64,000 nt of DNA from Carposina sasakii (GCA_014607495.2 CP053156.1:5084001-5148000); one strand, 5' to 3'. Counted from the stretch's first letter, positions 1 through 8,944 are shown. Made by a program: numbers and translations. Notes: generated by a model from the letters alone, not told the origin.

Positions 1-1729
1 ATAGTCCAAACACTAACCGATTATACTTAAATAAACCTTTGTGTGTATTAATTACTGTAAGGTCTTTAGAGCTATCTAGTTCGATCTGATTATACGCCTG
101 TGATAAATCAATTTTCGAAAATATCTGCGATCCGTTAAGCCTCACTAACAATTCCTCTATTTTAGGTAAGGGATATCTGTCGACCAGTAAGACAGGGTTC
201 AAGGTTACTTTGTAATCTGCACAGATACGTAGTCCTCCATCCGCTTTACGTACCGGTACCAGCGGCGTCGCCCAGTCCGAGCTGTCGACGGGCTCGATGA
301 TACCGTCCCGCAGCATAGCGTCCAGCTCGGCGTCCACCTGAGCCCTGAGCGCATAGGGCAGCGGCCGTGCGCGACAGAACACCGGCGTCGCCCCCTCCCG
401 CACCCGCAGGACCGCCTTGCCGCCCGTGAACCGACCCAGTCCACCGCTAAACAATTGTTTATATCTGTTGATCAAAATATTTAACTCTTTATTATTCACA
501 TTATTATCCGACACAATTTTATTCAAAGCGCTATTGAAAGATGGAATTTTTATTCCTAACTCAGATAGCCACTGTCTCCCCAATAAGGAAGTTGTTCCCT
601 TATCGATTACAAACAGCTCTAAAATTTTTGATACATTTTTATAACTTACTTCGGGAAAGATAATACCTAACGGTCTTATTTTACTACCGTCATAAAATTT
701 AAAAATTACTTTGCTTTCCATAATGCTATGCTTTTGAAAATATTTGTCATACATTTCTTTACTTATACAGGAAACAGCCGAACCAGTATCAATTTCCATT
801 TTTAGGGGAGTGTCATCAACAATAATTTGTAAACTTACAGGTTTATAATGGTTTAAGCTTAGTTGGTGTAATTCCTCTTCTAGCTCAGCCACAGATGAAT
901 CTTCGTCCGAATCTCGCTCCACGTGTGATGATAACGATGACGACTGAACATTATGGATCTGGCGAGACCGCCCGCCCCCGCCATCAGGGCCTCCGCGCCT
1001 CGCCGCCTTCGGGCACACCCGGCGCAGATGACCTGTCTTCTTACATTTGCTACATACAAATGTCTTATAGCGACAGCTTTCCGTGTCGTGTCCTGCTACC
1101 CCGCAGGCTCCGCAGTTCCGAGACTTCCAAGCCGAGCCTTGCCGCCCGCGCTCTGTCCTCGTACCTATTTTGTGGACACCGTCCATCATGTCAGTCTTAG
1201 CTGCCGTTGACATATCCACGACTGCCGCATCACGTTCCGCCGCTTCCAGGGCTAAAGATAATTTTAGCGCACCGTTATAATTTAAATTGTCTTCCGCGAA
1301 CAAACGTTGCCGAATGACGTCACTATACACTCCACAAACAAGCTGATCACGCAAATTATCGTCCAAGCTGCCCCCAAATTCACAATACTTGGATAATTTC
1401 TTCAACTCTGATAAATACTGCGCAATAGTTTCGTCTGTCCGTTGACGCCTCTGCCGAAAACGGTATCGCTCCGCCATTATCGACGGCCGCGGTTGAAGGT
1501 GTTCGCGCAAAAGTGCTACCGCTGCATCATAGGTCTTCTCCGCCGGCTTAGCAGGACTGGCTAAACTGCTGAGTAACTCGTAGGTTTCATCACCGATGGC
1601 CGTTATCAACGTAGGTAACCACAAGTCCCTTTCCACTTTATTCACTTTAAAGTACATCTCCAGACGTTCTACATACAGCGACCAGTTGCCGGAACGCACA
1701 TCAAACTCTGAGATTTTTCCAAAGGACAT
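1..1729 (-). CDS. Ty3/gypsy (Mag-like) gag-pol, partial at left edge
   Basis: One reading frame runs from an ATG at 1729 to base 1 with no stop: 576 codons, continuing beyond the window. Gag comes first. Two CCHC zinc knuckles, each with exact CX2CX4HX4C spacing, lie at about residues 206-219 and 226-239 and would bind RNA. An aspartic protease active site (DTGS) is at 314-317. Reverse transcriptase then begins, with YPLPKIEELL and the first palm motif FSKIDLSQAYNQIEL (catalytic Asp about 541). The rest of RT, RNase H and integrase would lie left of the window. Gag and Pol share one frame without a shift. The two knuckles, short LTR and tRNA-Ser-type primer site fit the Mag lineage of Ty3/gypsy. 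An in-frame TAG lies upstream, so 1729 is the first available ATG. The intact frame suggests a young copy. Confidence 0.93.
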   Translation of the reverse strand, partial: MSFGKISEFDVRSGNWSLYVERLEMYFKVNKVERDLWLPTLITAIGDETYELLSSLASPAKPAEKTYDAAVALLREHLQPRPSIMAERYRFRQRRQRTDETIAQYLSELKKLSKYCEFGGSLDDNLRDQLVCGVYSDVIRQRLFAEDNLNYNGALKLSLALEAAERDAAVVDMSTAAKTDMMDGVHKIGTRTERGRQGSAWKSRNCGACGVAGHDTESCRYKTFVCSKCKKTGHLRRVCPKAARRGGPDGGGGRSRQIHNVQSSSLSSHVERDSDEDSSVAELEEELHQLSLNHYKPVSLQIIVDDTPLKMEIDTGSAVSCISKEMYDKYFQKHSIMESKVIFKFYDGSKIRPLGIIFPEVSYKNVSKILELFVIDKGTTSLLGRQWLSELGIKIPSFNSALNKIVSDNNVNNKELNILINRYKQLFSGGLGRFTGGKAVLRVREGATPVFCRARPLPYALRAQVDAELDAMLRDGIIEPVDSSDWATPLVPVRKADGGLRICADYKVTLNPVLLVDRYPLPKIEELLVRLNGSQIFSKIDLSQAYNQIELDSSKDLTVINTHKGLFKYNRLVFGL

Positions 1730-1746
1730 CACGAATAATTTATTAT

Positions 1747-1758
1747 TTCTCGTCGCCA
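1747..1758 (-). other. Primer binding site, tRNA-Ser type
   Basis: Read on the minus strand, TGGCGACGAG begins one base after the LTR terminus. Its first eight bases complement a tRNA 3' end ...CGTCGCCA, as expected for tRNA-Ser. Mag-type elements are known to use tRNA-Ser. The position, directly between LTR and gag, fixes the element's 5' end. Confidence 0.75.
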
Positions 1759-1759
1759 A

Positions 1760-1909
1760 TGTAATATCGTTAGCCGGTATCGATAAATAAGACACAGCGT
1801 ACTCGTTTAGTTTCTATATTAGAATGACACACACAAATAGCAACATTAAAACTATCATACCTTCAACCTATACATTATTAATATATTATGAAGTACCCAC
1901 TATACTACA
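1760..1909 (-). repeat. 5' LTR of the gypsy element
   Basis: On the minus strand this 150-bp segment starts TGTAGT and ends ATTACA, giving inverted TGTA...TACA termini, and abuts the primer site. Short LTRs are usual in the Mag lineage. The matching 3' LTR lies outside the window, so the right boundary at 1909 rests on the terminal motif alone. Bases 1910-1914 (atacg) would be the 5-bp target duplication, which cannot be checked here. Confidence 0.7.
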
Positions 1910-1915
1910 ATACGT

Positions 1916-2164
1916 TATAAATAAATAATAATAAATATCCACACACTACACAACACGTTAACCTAGTCCCACACTAAGATCCCTAAGGTCTTGTGTCGTG
2001 GGTACTAAGCAACGGTATATAAATACATAGATAAGTATAGAAACATCCATGACTCGGAAACAAACATTGATATTCATCATGTCAATGTTTGCACCTACCG
2101 GGATTCGAATCCAGGACCTATGGCGTCGCAGGCAGGGTCACTACCTACTAGACCAATCGGCCGT
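1916..2164 (-). mobile_element. tRNA-derived SINE, family A, copy 1
   Basis: On the minus strand a tRNA-like head carries box A (TGGTCTAGTAGGTAG) and box B (GGATTCGAATCCC), the internal RNA polymerase III promoter. A body follows (GGTGCAAACATTG..., GTTTGTTTCCGAGTCATG, TATATACCGTTGCTTAGTAC, ACACAAGACCTTAGGGATC) with an AT-rich tail. Other copies or parts occur at 4301, 6229, 15268, 41113, 47975, 48592 and 23808. Extra head-like sequence (box A region) lies at 2255-2285. Confidence 0.85.
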
Positions 2165-2254
2165 TTCATGTATAAAAAATCTCATTATACAACAGATTAA
2201 TCCTAGTATTTTATATCAAAAGATTCATAACGGTTTAGGTTAAAACGCGATTTT
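2158..2254 (+). repeat. 97-bp flank shared in inverted orientation with 4212-4308
   Basis: Directly upstream of SINE A copy 1 is a 97-bp segment that is the exact reverse complement of 4212-4308, upstream of SINE A copy 2. Other SINE A copies (41.6 kb, 47.97 kb) lack this flank. With the SINEs the arms reach about 335 bp each, spaced about 2 kb. An inverted segmental duplication or gene conversion explains this better than two independent insertions. Confidence 0.85.
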
Positions 2255-2515
2255 GGTCACTACCTACTAGACCAGTCGGCCGTCAAATAATTATACCTTA
2301 TACAAGTTATGATACGTTATTGACCGTTCTTTCTATTGATGCGTACCGCGCGCTAGTTAGTTATGATCCCACCTTATTGTAGCAATAGTATCATATTAGC
2401 AATTATATCAATTAGTAGTGCGGCCTAATCTAGGTCGCGAAGTATATAGAATCATGTGCAGTTGAAACTGTACATCTGGCTACTCTAAATTTTTGAGTAT
2501 ATGAAGTATTAATGT

Positions 2516-2705
2516 CTTCTTCTTCTTCTTCTTCAGCCTATTGCAGTCCACTGCTGGACGTAGGCCTCCCCCAGGGCGCGCCACAAGGCTACTGCCACAG
2601 GGGGGTTTTGCCCATAGTCACCACGCTGGGCAGGCGGGTTGGTGACCGCAGTGTGATTTTCTGACTATGTTGTCAGTACGGGAGGCGCTGCTGCCCACCT
2701 CCCGA
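2516..2705 (-). mobile_element. Retroposon B fragment with (GAA)n/(GAT)n-type tail
   Basis: Family B reads, in sense direction, CGCGTGGTGCCGGCAGAG ... GGTCACCAACCCGCCTGCC ... GGAGGCCTACGTCCAGCAG, TGGACTGCAATAGGCTGA and then a trinucleotide tail. Here it is on the minus strand, beginning at a (CTT)n tract at 2517-2534. Copies: 7475, 11092, 16245 (part), 18942 (part), 27448, 34740, 44474, 48298 and 58083 (part). The tandem-repeat tail resembles 3' ends of RTE-like LINEs or SINEs that use them. No coding region is attached. Confidence 0.75.
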
Positions 2706-2719
2706 TGTTATTAATGTAA

Positions 2720-3160
2720 TTTTCAATAATACAAATAATAACGAAGAAAGATAAGCTAAATATAAATAGAATATCTTTTTTTATTATTGGTCCAACTCGG
2801 ATGTATCTTAGACCGGATCCATTTAGGGGTTGAAGCACCCTCCATATATTTTTGTGGCACCCTCTTTTAAATGAAAGAAAATGTATAAACCCAGTACGTA
2901 TTCAGCTTGTCTGGTCCAAGGCTTGTATAAAAAGTTTTAACCGATGTCGGTTTCCAACAGGATTTATTTTCCCGTTTAAAAGGACTTTTTGTATTATGTT
3001 TTTTTGCATGGTTTTAAAAAGTGAGCTTAAAATGTATTCTGAATCTTATTTATTAACATTAATTGTGACATTGTCCATAATTCTAGTCGGTATTGGTCTT
3101 ATCATAAATGCGAAAAATGTTGTGGAATAAGATTTTTTTACCTTTTTTCTATGCTTCATT
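2720..3160. other. AT-rich stretch, no gene recognised
   Basis: Open frames here (for example 2852-3130) have no recognisable domain, biased composition and no neighbouring splice context. I see only AT-rich non-coding DNA between a retroposon B fragment and a SINE C copy. Confidence 0.5.
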
Positions 3161-3164
3161 TAGG

Positions 3165-3345
3165 GTCTTCACTAGAATACATCAGCTTAGTCGACTAAGG
3201 AACTCGGGCATTTCGCAGTAGCAACTTGTCACTGATCGTTTACCTACATCTGTCTTGCCTATGCCAAATGTAGCAGTGGGACCTCCCTTATGATCGTGCA
3301 GTTTGGTCTACCCCACTTTGGGAACACAGCCGTGATATATTTATG
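3165..3345 (+). mobile_element. Retroposon C copy
   Basis: Family C sense reads: (tgctgatgcgggg)cttcactagaatacatcagc, a gap-prone region with gtcgtaagagtcgactaagg, aactcgggcattctc, a gataagctagcaacttg block, an aacgt block and a 3' part with gatcgtgcag and acccc(a)tttgggaacacagcc. It is the commonest small repeat here: 3165, 5925 (split), 6385, 8945, 19550, 24245, 31105, 40245 (split), 47575, 48125, 52330, 53880, 55565 and 58140. Class is uncertain: a SINE or LINE 3' end without a clear tRNA head. Confidence 0.7.
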
Positions 3346-3399
3346 TATGTCGCAAGAGAAATCTTTTAACGCAGTAATAATTCAATATAAGAAAGTGTA

Positions 3400-3640
3400 C
3401 AACGGAAGAGTGGATGGAAGGGTTGGAAGGGTTGAAAGACCTCGCCGGACTTTCACCGATCAATTTGGTGAAATTCTAAAGAGAGGTCAGGTCAAGAGTA
3501 CCCTAAACCGACGAGCGTGCATGAAGAATATCATGAAAGTAGATGAAGCGAAAGAGGTGTGCTAGGATCGTAGCAAATGGAGATCCGTGATCTCTGCCTA
3601 CCCCTCCGGGAAAGAGGCGTGATTATTATGTATGTAATTC
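3400..3640 (+). pseudogene. LINE ORF2 C-terminal remnant
   Basis: The translated end (RPRRTFTDQFGEILKRGQ, then STLNRRACMKNIMKVDEAK, then a shifted KWRSVISAYP) resembles the carboxyl terminus of non-LTR retrotransposon polyproteins. The nucleotide end ctctgcctacccct...ggcgtgat...atgtatgtaa matches the 3' ends near 17.9, 25.97, 37.5 and 47.0 kb. It is 5'-truncated and frame-broken; no RT or endonuclease motifs remain. Confidence 0.6.
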
Positions 3641-3654
3641 AATATAATTTATCT

Positions 3655-3930
3655 TTACTTGCTTGGCTTGCTGGAAGAGATCTCTTGTAGAAATGAGCTT
3701 GCTGTTGGCATCCCCAAGACAATAATAATTTTGGAAAAAATTTTGAAGTTGGCAACACTAAAAAATGTAAAAAAGAATAAATATGTGCTTCAAATGGTTC
3801 GTGCGTTTAATTTCTACAATAAGAGTTCGAGGTCTTCCACACGAGAATTAGCCATCTCTTCTTTTACATTCATCTCTTCTTTTATCTTGTGTGTTATATT
3901 TTTTGTGTATGTGCAATAAAGAAAAAAAAA
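3655..3930 (+). mobile_element. LINE 3' end (family G), sense copy
   Basis: Sense sequence runs from a ctggaagagatctcttgtag block through a (g)agcttgc...gtaca block to gtgcaataaag and a run of A. The aataaa near the end looks like a polyadenylation signal. The same end occurs at 12605 and 21495 (plus), and at 32385, 33085, 42208 and 58960 (minus). I read it as 3' UTR of 5'-truncated LINE copies; the open frame across it is not a host gene. Confidence 0.6.
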
Positions 3931-4211
3931 ATTTAGTCACAGGCGTCTCATTAGTTTAAATACTATACATTGGTTATTTCATTACTATGGAACATTAAAC
4001 CTATAGGTACGCCTTTTAATCATCTGACCGAGAAGAAACAAATTTTGCTTAATAGATTTTATCAAGTTTTATATAATACATTTTTCCCTTGAGATTTTTA
4101 TTATCTTTAAAGTATTATCACAGATCGTTTGACCAAGGCCCTCGGATCTGACCCTCGGTACTAATTTCCCTTTAGAACCGCGATCCTCTTGCAAATTGAA
4201 TTAAACAGGAT

Positions 4212-4308
4212 AAAATCGCGTTTTAACCTAAACCGTTATGAATCTTTTGATATAAAATACTAGGATTAATCTGTTGTATAATGAGATTTTTTATACATGA
4301 AACGGCCG
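4212..4308 (-). repeat. 97-bp flank, inverted partner of 2158-2254
   Basis: Reverse complement of 2158-2254 with no mismatch that I can find, whereas the adjoining SINE A parts differ by roughly six positions per 100. The homology stops abruptly at the inner end (GCGATTTT) on both sides. Confidence 0.85.
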
Positions 4309-4545
4309 ATTGGTCTAGTAGGTAGTGACCCTGCTTGTGACGCCATAGGTCCTGGGTTCGAATCCCGGTAGGTGCAAATATTGATATGATGAATATAGAT
4401 GTTTGTTTCCGAGTCATGTATGTTTCTATACTTATCTATGTATTTATATACCGTTGCTTAGTACCCACGACACAAGACATTATGGATCTTAATGTGGGAC
4501 TAGGTTAATGTGTTGTGTAGTGTGTGAATATTTATTAATTTATTT
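4301..4545 (+). mobile_element. SINE family A, copy 2
   Basis: Plus-strand copy with complete tRNA-like head (box A TGGTCTAGTAGGTAG, box B GGTTCGAATCC), body and an AT-rich tail ending tttatttata. Together with copy 1 it forms the outer part of an inverted repeat around 2255-4211. Confidence 0.85.
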
Positions 4546-4551
4546 ATAAGA

Positions 4552-4640
4552 AGTTTGTTAAACGAAATGCTATTAATATAGCCTTCTCTAGAGAACCTAT
4601 CCTGAAAATTTGGGACTTGAAATCACAACATGAATTACTG
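4552..4640 (+). repeat. Degenerate left half of the CAGGGTG/GTATGTTAAGCG foldback family
   Basis: Order and spacing of ttaaacgaaatgct, agccttctctagagaacct, aaaatttgggacttgaaatc match the left half of the foldback elements at 36090, 41206 and 41702. The terminal CAGGGTG and the right half are missing, so this is an old, decayed copy. Confidence 0.5.
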
Positions 4641-4744
4641 ACCATTGGAAAATCGGCCCTTAAGCAAATTATCCTTTTATGATATTGTCTGACATTACCT
4701 AATTTATTATTTATGCATCTTAGTTGGAACATAATCCGACATTA

Positions 4745-4980
4745 AACTAAACTCAGACATCTCTATACAAAACCTGACACAAATTTCCCCTTATTAACTC
4801 CACATATCATGCCTTTTACGGGGTAGACAGAGCACCAAGGGCCGATAGAACCACATGGTGCCACTTCTGACCAAATTTTGAGGGTATAGTTGTGATGTAT
4901 AAGTTCGGTTAGTAGTGACAGGTGGTCAGCCCATCGCCTACAAAACATCAAGGCTCTCTTGTCCCTCTACTGACTTATTA
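4745..4980 (-). mobile_element. LINE 3'-end remnant (family F)
   Basis: Reads, antisense, a cctttta(c)ggggtagacagag block, caccaagggccgatag, ccacatggtgccacttctg, agggtatagt and gtggtcagcccatcgcctac. Sense copies show this as a decayed protein-like stretch ending in a tctgcctaccccg / ataaaggcgtg motif. Other copies: 25945 and 47015 (same orientation), 37395 (opposite). No intact coding sequence. Confidence 0.6.
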
Positions 4981-4984
4981 ACTC

Positions 4985-5560
4985 TATTAACTCCACGCTT
5001 AGAATTATTTAACTAGCCATTAGATAAAGCCTACCAAAACAATAGTCTACAAAAAAACAGAAATATCCCGCCCGAATAAAAACGTTCAATTTCAAAGCTC
5101 ACATCCCGAGCCAATCTGCCGGCTTAATCTAAAGCTTAAAAACCTTTTCACTTTGCACTGCGAGAAATAAACTACGTTTATTCCGTTTAATTTTTGAACG
5201 GTAAAATATTCTGCGTTTAGGTTTGTTAATACTTTATTTTACAAACATGTTAGTGGGCTTGGTTTTGCCCAAAGCATAGAGGAATCTTATTCCTCAATGC
5301 CCAAAGCTAGCCTCATTTGCCCACCTTCCTTATATACTTACCTCATTCGTACACCCTAAGGTTCCTATTATTATATACACCTATTTAAAAAGGGTCGGAC
5401 ATATTGGATTCTATCGGTCGCAAGTTTATTGTAATTTTCCCAAAAAAACGACTGTAGGCTCCTCCTAAAATTGATGAGAAATGGGTGTGTATTTTGCCCA
5501 TTTTTATCTAGCCTACGCGGGGCGATATAAATATATACCTTATAGGTATGTATTTTATAA
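4985..5560. other. Non-coding stretch with a small palindrome
   Basis: No gene seen. At about 5272-5300 gaggaat...attcctc forms a short palindrome flanked by ttgcccaaag / tgcccaaag. Otherwise ordinary AT-rich DNA. Confidence 0.4.
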
Positions 5561-5572
5561 GTGTGTCTAGAT

Positions 5573-5728
5573 TAGTGGTTCCCAGGGGTCCACGGGAGAC
5601 TCGATGGGGGTCTACGTTGACGTGAAAAAATGGAGGTTGACAACTAATTTGTATGTGGTGTAGGGGTCCACCGGAACCAGTTAAATTTTAAAAGGGGTCT
5701 ATGAGTAAAAAAAGATTGGGAACCCCTG
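5573..5728. mobile_element. hAT-like foldback MITE, 156 bp
   Basis: Termini TAGTGGTTCCCAGGGG and, inverted, CAGGGGTTCCCAATC form terminal inverted repeats of the hAT form (C/T)AGNGGTTCCCA. An exact 8-bp target duplication GTCTAGAT flanks it at 5565-5572 and 5729-5736. There is no transposase frame, so it would have been moved in trans. Confidence 0.85.
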
Positions 5729-5924
5729 GTCTAGATTTTAGTCTCGGCTTACAAACTCGCTACGGAATCTGCTAACTATCTGCGATGTGAAGTGTAGTTA
5801 GTAAGTTAGTTGAGATTATAACTAAAATGCGAGTTTAAGTACAAAGTTTTGCGAAAACACTGCTTTTAAGTTCGTAGCTGATTTAAGGTAGAAACTTGCG
5901 AAATGCTATTGCTATAAGTAATGC

Positions 5925-6228
5925 CTGTGCTGATGCGGGCTTCATTGGAATACATCAGTTGCATCACCTACCGTTCAGAGGGGTAAGCACGAACCTCTCG
6001 ATAGTCCGTAGCGCTATCGTCCAACTGTCAAATCACATAGATTTTGCTAGCGAGTCGCTAGCGTTATGCCGCGTAAAAAGGTTCGTGCTTACCCCACAGG
6101 TCGTAAGAGTAGACTAAGGAACTCGGGCATTCTCTGTGATAAACTACGAGTAGTATTTTATCACTGGTGACTTACATCTATTTTGACGGCGCTGCCTGCG
6201 GCGCCATCCTAAACGTGATGCAAACATG
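5925..6228 (+). mobile_element. Retroposon C copy split by a foldback element
   Basis: The left half (tgctgatgcgggcttcattggaatacatcag...ccg) ends near 5975 and the right half resumes at about 6100 with gtcgtaagagtagactaagg. The gap is filled by the foldback at 5976-6099, so the retroposon is the older insertion. Confidence 0.75.
5976..6099. mobile_element. GGGGTAAGCACGAAC foldback MITE, copy 1
   Basis: About 124 bp, with inverted termini GGGGTAAGCACGAAC / GTTCGTGCTTACCCC. A second copy, in the opposite orientation, lies at 32026-32149 and has clean TA flanks. Internal sequence is shared (tcaaatcacatagattttgc). No coding capacity. Confidence 0.85.
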
Positions 6229-6352
6229 TGGGATTTTGTTTCCGAGTATGGATGTTTCAGATTTATCTATGTATTTATATACCGTTGCTTAGTACCAACG
6301 ACACAAGACCTTAGGGATCTTAGTGTGGGACTAAGTTAATGTGTTGTGAAGT
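6229..6352 (+). mobile_element. SINE A, 3' part only
   Basis: Contains the family A body from gttt(c)cgagtatggatg through ataccgttgcttagtacc, acacaagaccttagggatc to gtgttgtgaag and a run of A. The tRNA-like head is absent. It sits between two retroposon C copies of opposite orientation. Confidence 0.75.
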
Positions 6353-6384
6353 AAAAAAAAAAAAAAATCCGCTATTCTAAACGT

Positions 6385-6530
6385 GGCTGTGGGATTTTGC
6401 TACAAGCTTATCGCCAGAAGGAATGCCCGAGTTCCTTAGTCGACTCTTACGACATGCACGGAAGGAGATGCGGCTACACACGTATTCTAGTGAAACCCCG
6501 CAGCAGCATAATATAATCTGTAAGATGGAT
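6385..6530 (-). mobile_element. Retroposon C copy
   Basis: Antisense match to family C: gcttatcgcc, gcccgagttccttagtcgac, gacatgcacggaaggagatg, attctagtgaaaccccgcag. No coding region. Confidence 0.7.
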
Positions 6531-6534
6531 AAAA

Positions 6535-7470
6535 TTCTGTACTGAATCACAAATTTGTATGCGAGGGCGAGCTCAGCTGGTAACACGGATACAGAGCATC
6601 TGTGTTCGGCGTATTTTTTTTATTTTGCCACATACCTACCTGTTACCATTGCTAGAACAACGTTTATTACAAATCAGCGTGACACAGCGACACTAAGTTA
6701 CGACAGAACAAATAAAACATTTCAACAGACGTATAAAACGGCCCGTTATTACAAAGGGAGCGGCGGTGGGTAGCCACACTATGTTCGTGATCCGCGGCGC
6801 GAAATTTTTTCAAACATTTTTGACCCATTATTGAATGGCGTATGTAACGTACTTAATGTAGATGCCTGCTTGTGTGTTATTTATGTGAACATACTCGTAA
6901 TAGAAGAATACACATAAAAAAGTTTCAGCGCCTCTAAGCGCTACGCAAACCTCATAGAATCTTCAGTATCCACGGAGGCTCTTTAGGCAGTTGTCAAAGG
7001 CAATAATATCTCAATCTCTTTCTCTCCTCCTCAGCCAACCATATGAAACTTGGAATAAATTTACTCGTCTTGAATTGTTTGAAAAACATAGGTACATTTC
7101 TTCACCGACTCCGTTTTGGCTGCGTTGCAGCTGGAAATTTAACAGAAATAGAGGGGACATTGTGCAGTTACAAAACAGATATTAAAGGCCTTGTAAGTAT
7201 TTATAAATAAAGATTATAAAAGATTTCAGTTGGCCTATGTCTTTTTACATACGTCTCGTTTATTTAAAATTGTGTGTCTCCATCGTAAGGTCGGTATTTG
7301 TCTGTCGATTCGATAGCGACAAACCGGCCCTGGATTATCTTGGATAGAGGAATTCCAATAATATTTCACTAGCGACCCGGCGGCGGGCGGGAGAAATGTG
7401 GTGCCAACTCGAATGGGACAGTGTGGAATGAAACGTATTCTTTTTTAATTACCATATTGAAAAACGCACA
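6535..7470. other. Unassigned stretch
   Basis: Frames at 6555-6773 and 6991-7185 show no domain. No RNA gene or repeat with a second copy was recognised. GC-richer patches near 6770 and 7375 (gcggcgggcgggag) are too short to interpret. Confidence 0.4.
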
Positions 7471-7474
7471 TAAG

Positions 7475-7672
7475 CATATTGTAGTCTACTGCTAGAGGTA
7501 GGCCCCCCAGGGCACGCCACAAGGCTACTGCCATAGTAGCCACGCTGGGCAGGCGGGTTGGTGACCGCAGTGTGATTTGCGGACTATGTTGTAAACGCGT
7601 GAGGCGCTGCTGCTCACCACCTGGAAACCCTTGCTCGCCTCTTACAATCCCCACGGTATTCTTGGGGTGGTA
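7475..7672 (-). mobile_element. Retroposon B copy
   Basis: Antisense to family B: cctattgtagtctactgct-like start, ggcacgccacaaggctactg, ccacgctgggcaggcgggtt, ggtgaccgcagtgtgattt. It lacks the promoter-proximal CGCGTGGTGCCGG part. Confidence 0.7.
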
Positions 7673-8209
7673 CTAATATAGGTACTCTGCTGATACCACA
7701 CGGTGTCACTCAAAGGCCGACTAGAATGGCAAATATACAGGACATTGCTAATACAGGTGCCACTTTCAACGCATCACAAAAATAACCTTCGTTAGATATT
7801 CTTAGAACTTAATACCAAAGGGTTATTTCCATGAGAACAAAGTAAGGATTTTATTTTACAGATTTTACTTAAATAAGTTATAAACTGTCTAAACTAGCTG
7901 CATTCTTCCATCAGCAGCTCTTTCAAAGTTGTCTTCACTCCATTTTATACCCTCTTGATAACTTCTTAAAGTTTACAATCAACTTACATTGTTTAGTCTT
8001 GGATATTTTATCCTAAAAGAAAAGGGTAAAGTTTTCTGGAAAGGTCTAATGTGTGAATGAACAGAAAACTCTCCGAACTCGATGGACAATACCTATATAA
8101 TTGGACATGTCGTAGACATACCTATTGTATAACATGTGTAATAGAAGAGTGCGCCTACAACATGGGGAGGTTTTTGTTTGACAGAGGAACACTTCTAATA
8201 GAGTATTAT

Positions 8210-8455
8210 CATGAACGTATAAAGAATAACGGACAGAGTGTTGTGACTACACAGAATGAAGCATTCATAGTAAGCTCGGCAACGATATTCCATGGAGTAG
8301 GGATGTGCATTGACGCGTTTATAACGACACGCATACAAACTATAGTAAGCTCGGCGCCTACTGGAAAATACGCACCCATGCCCAACGCGCCGCTATTTCG
8401 GTGCTTCAATCTGTGCAGTGACAGCATTACGTCCATTGTTCTTTATACGTTCATG
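8210..8455. mobile_element. Foldback DNA element with exact 8-bp target duplication
   Basis: Inverted termini CATGAACGTATAAAGAA / TTCTTTATACGTTCATG continue imperfectly for about 50 bp. The 8-bp direct repeat AGTATTAT flanks it at 8202-8209 and 8456-8463. Length 246 bp. An 8-bp duplication suggests hAT or another 8-bp superfamily; the CATG terminus is not the usual hAT CAG. The 143-codon frame across 8057-8488 spans both boundaries and is therefore incidental. Confidence 0.85.
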
Positions 8456-8636
8456 AGTATTATAATATTAATCGCAAATAGGAAATAGTATTTCACAAAA
8501 ATTAAAACCATTTTTAAACATTACGTTATCAATAACTTAGATAAGATCCGACACTAACGGTCCATTACGGCAAGGCTCATTAACTGTAACATCATAAATA
8601 CAAGCTTAGACTGTTTTATATTTACACTAGTGGACG

Positions 8637-8837
8637 ACCGCGACTCCGTCCGCGTGGACTGCAGAAAAAACAAAATGTCGAAATTATCCGGGATAAAAAC
8701 ATTTCTTCCGGGATAAAAAGTTGCCTATATGTTTAGTGGGACCTGTCACAACATATTATAATAATAAATAAATACATACAAGAGATTAGCGTGCACAAAC
8801 ATCGATCCGTTACAATTTTATTATATGTACCTATAGA
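8637..8837 (-). mobile_element. Non-autonomous Helitron, minus strand
   Basis: The 3' end (CTAG, read on minus) lies at 8637-8640 beside a GC hairpin region (GTCCACGCGGACGGAGTCGCGG). Block ttatcccgg...tatccgggat and tgacaggtcccact are shared with other copies. The 5' end TCTATAGGTACATATAAT starts at 8837 after an A. Insertion between A and T fits Helitrons. About 100 bp of the interior is missing relative to 55813-56129. Confidence 0.8.
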
Positions 8838-8944
8838 TTAGCGGTAGACCGCGTTTTTTCGCCCGTATGTGACATATTGTGTATTCTTCTTTATTCTTAT
8901 GTTGAGCTATGTAACTTCCTACGTTTCATCAAAATACATGCAGA

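Noticed and set aside
205..444. 79-codon minus-strand frame
   Set aside because: Lies in another register over the gypsy RT coding region, whose true frame is open through this interval.
895..1280. Three overlapping plus-strand frames
   Set aside because: Antisense to gag and zinc knuckles; GC-rich coding DNA gives chance open frames on the other strand.
1..1909. Endogenous retrovirus with envelope gene
   Set aside because: Gag with two zinc knuckles, protease and RT fit a Mag-like retrotransposon; no envelope is seen and the 3' end is outside the window.
2049..2243. 64-codon frame, and its twin at 4223-4417 on the other strand
   Set aside because: Both are the same translation of SINE A plus its flank, duplicated by the inverted repeat.
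8057..8488. 143-codon plus-strand frame
   Set aside because: It spans both ends and both target duplications of the foldback element 8210-8455, so it cannot be one conserved protein.
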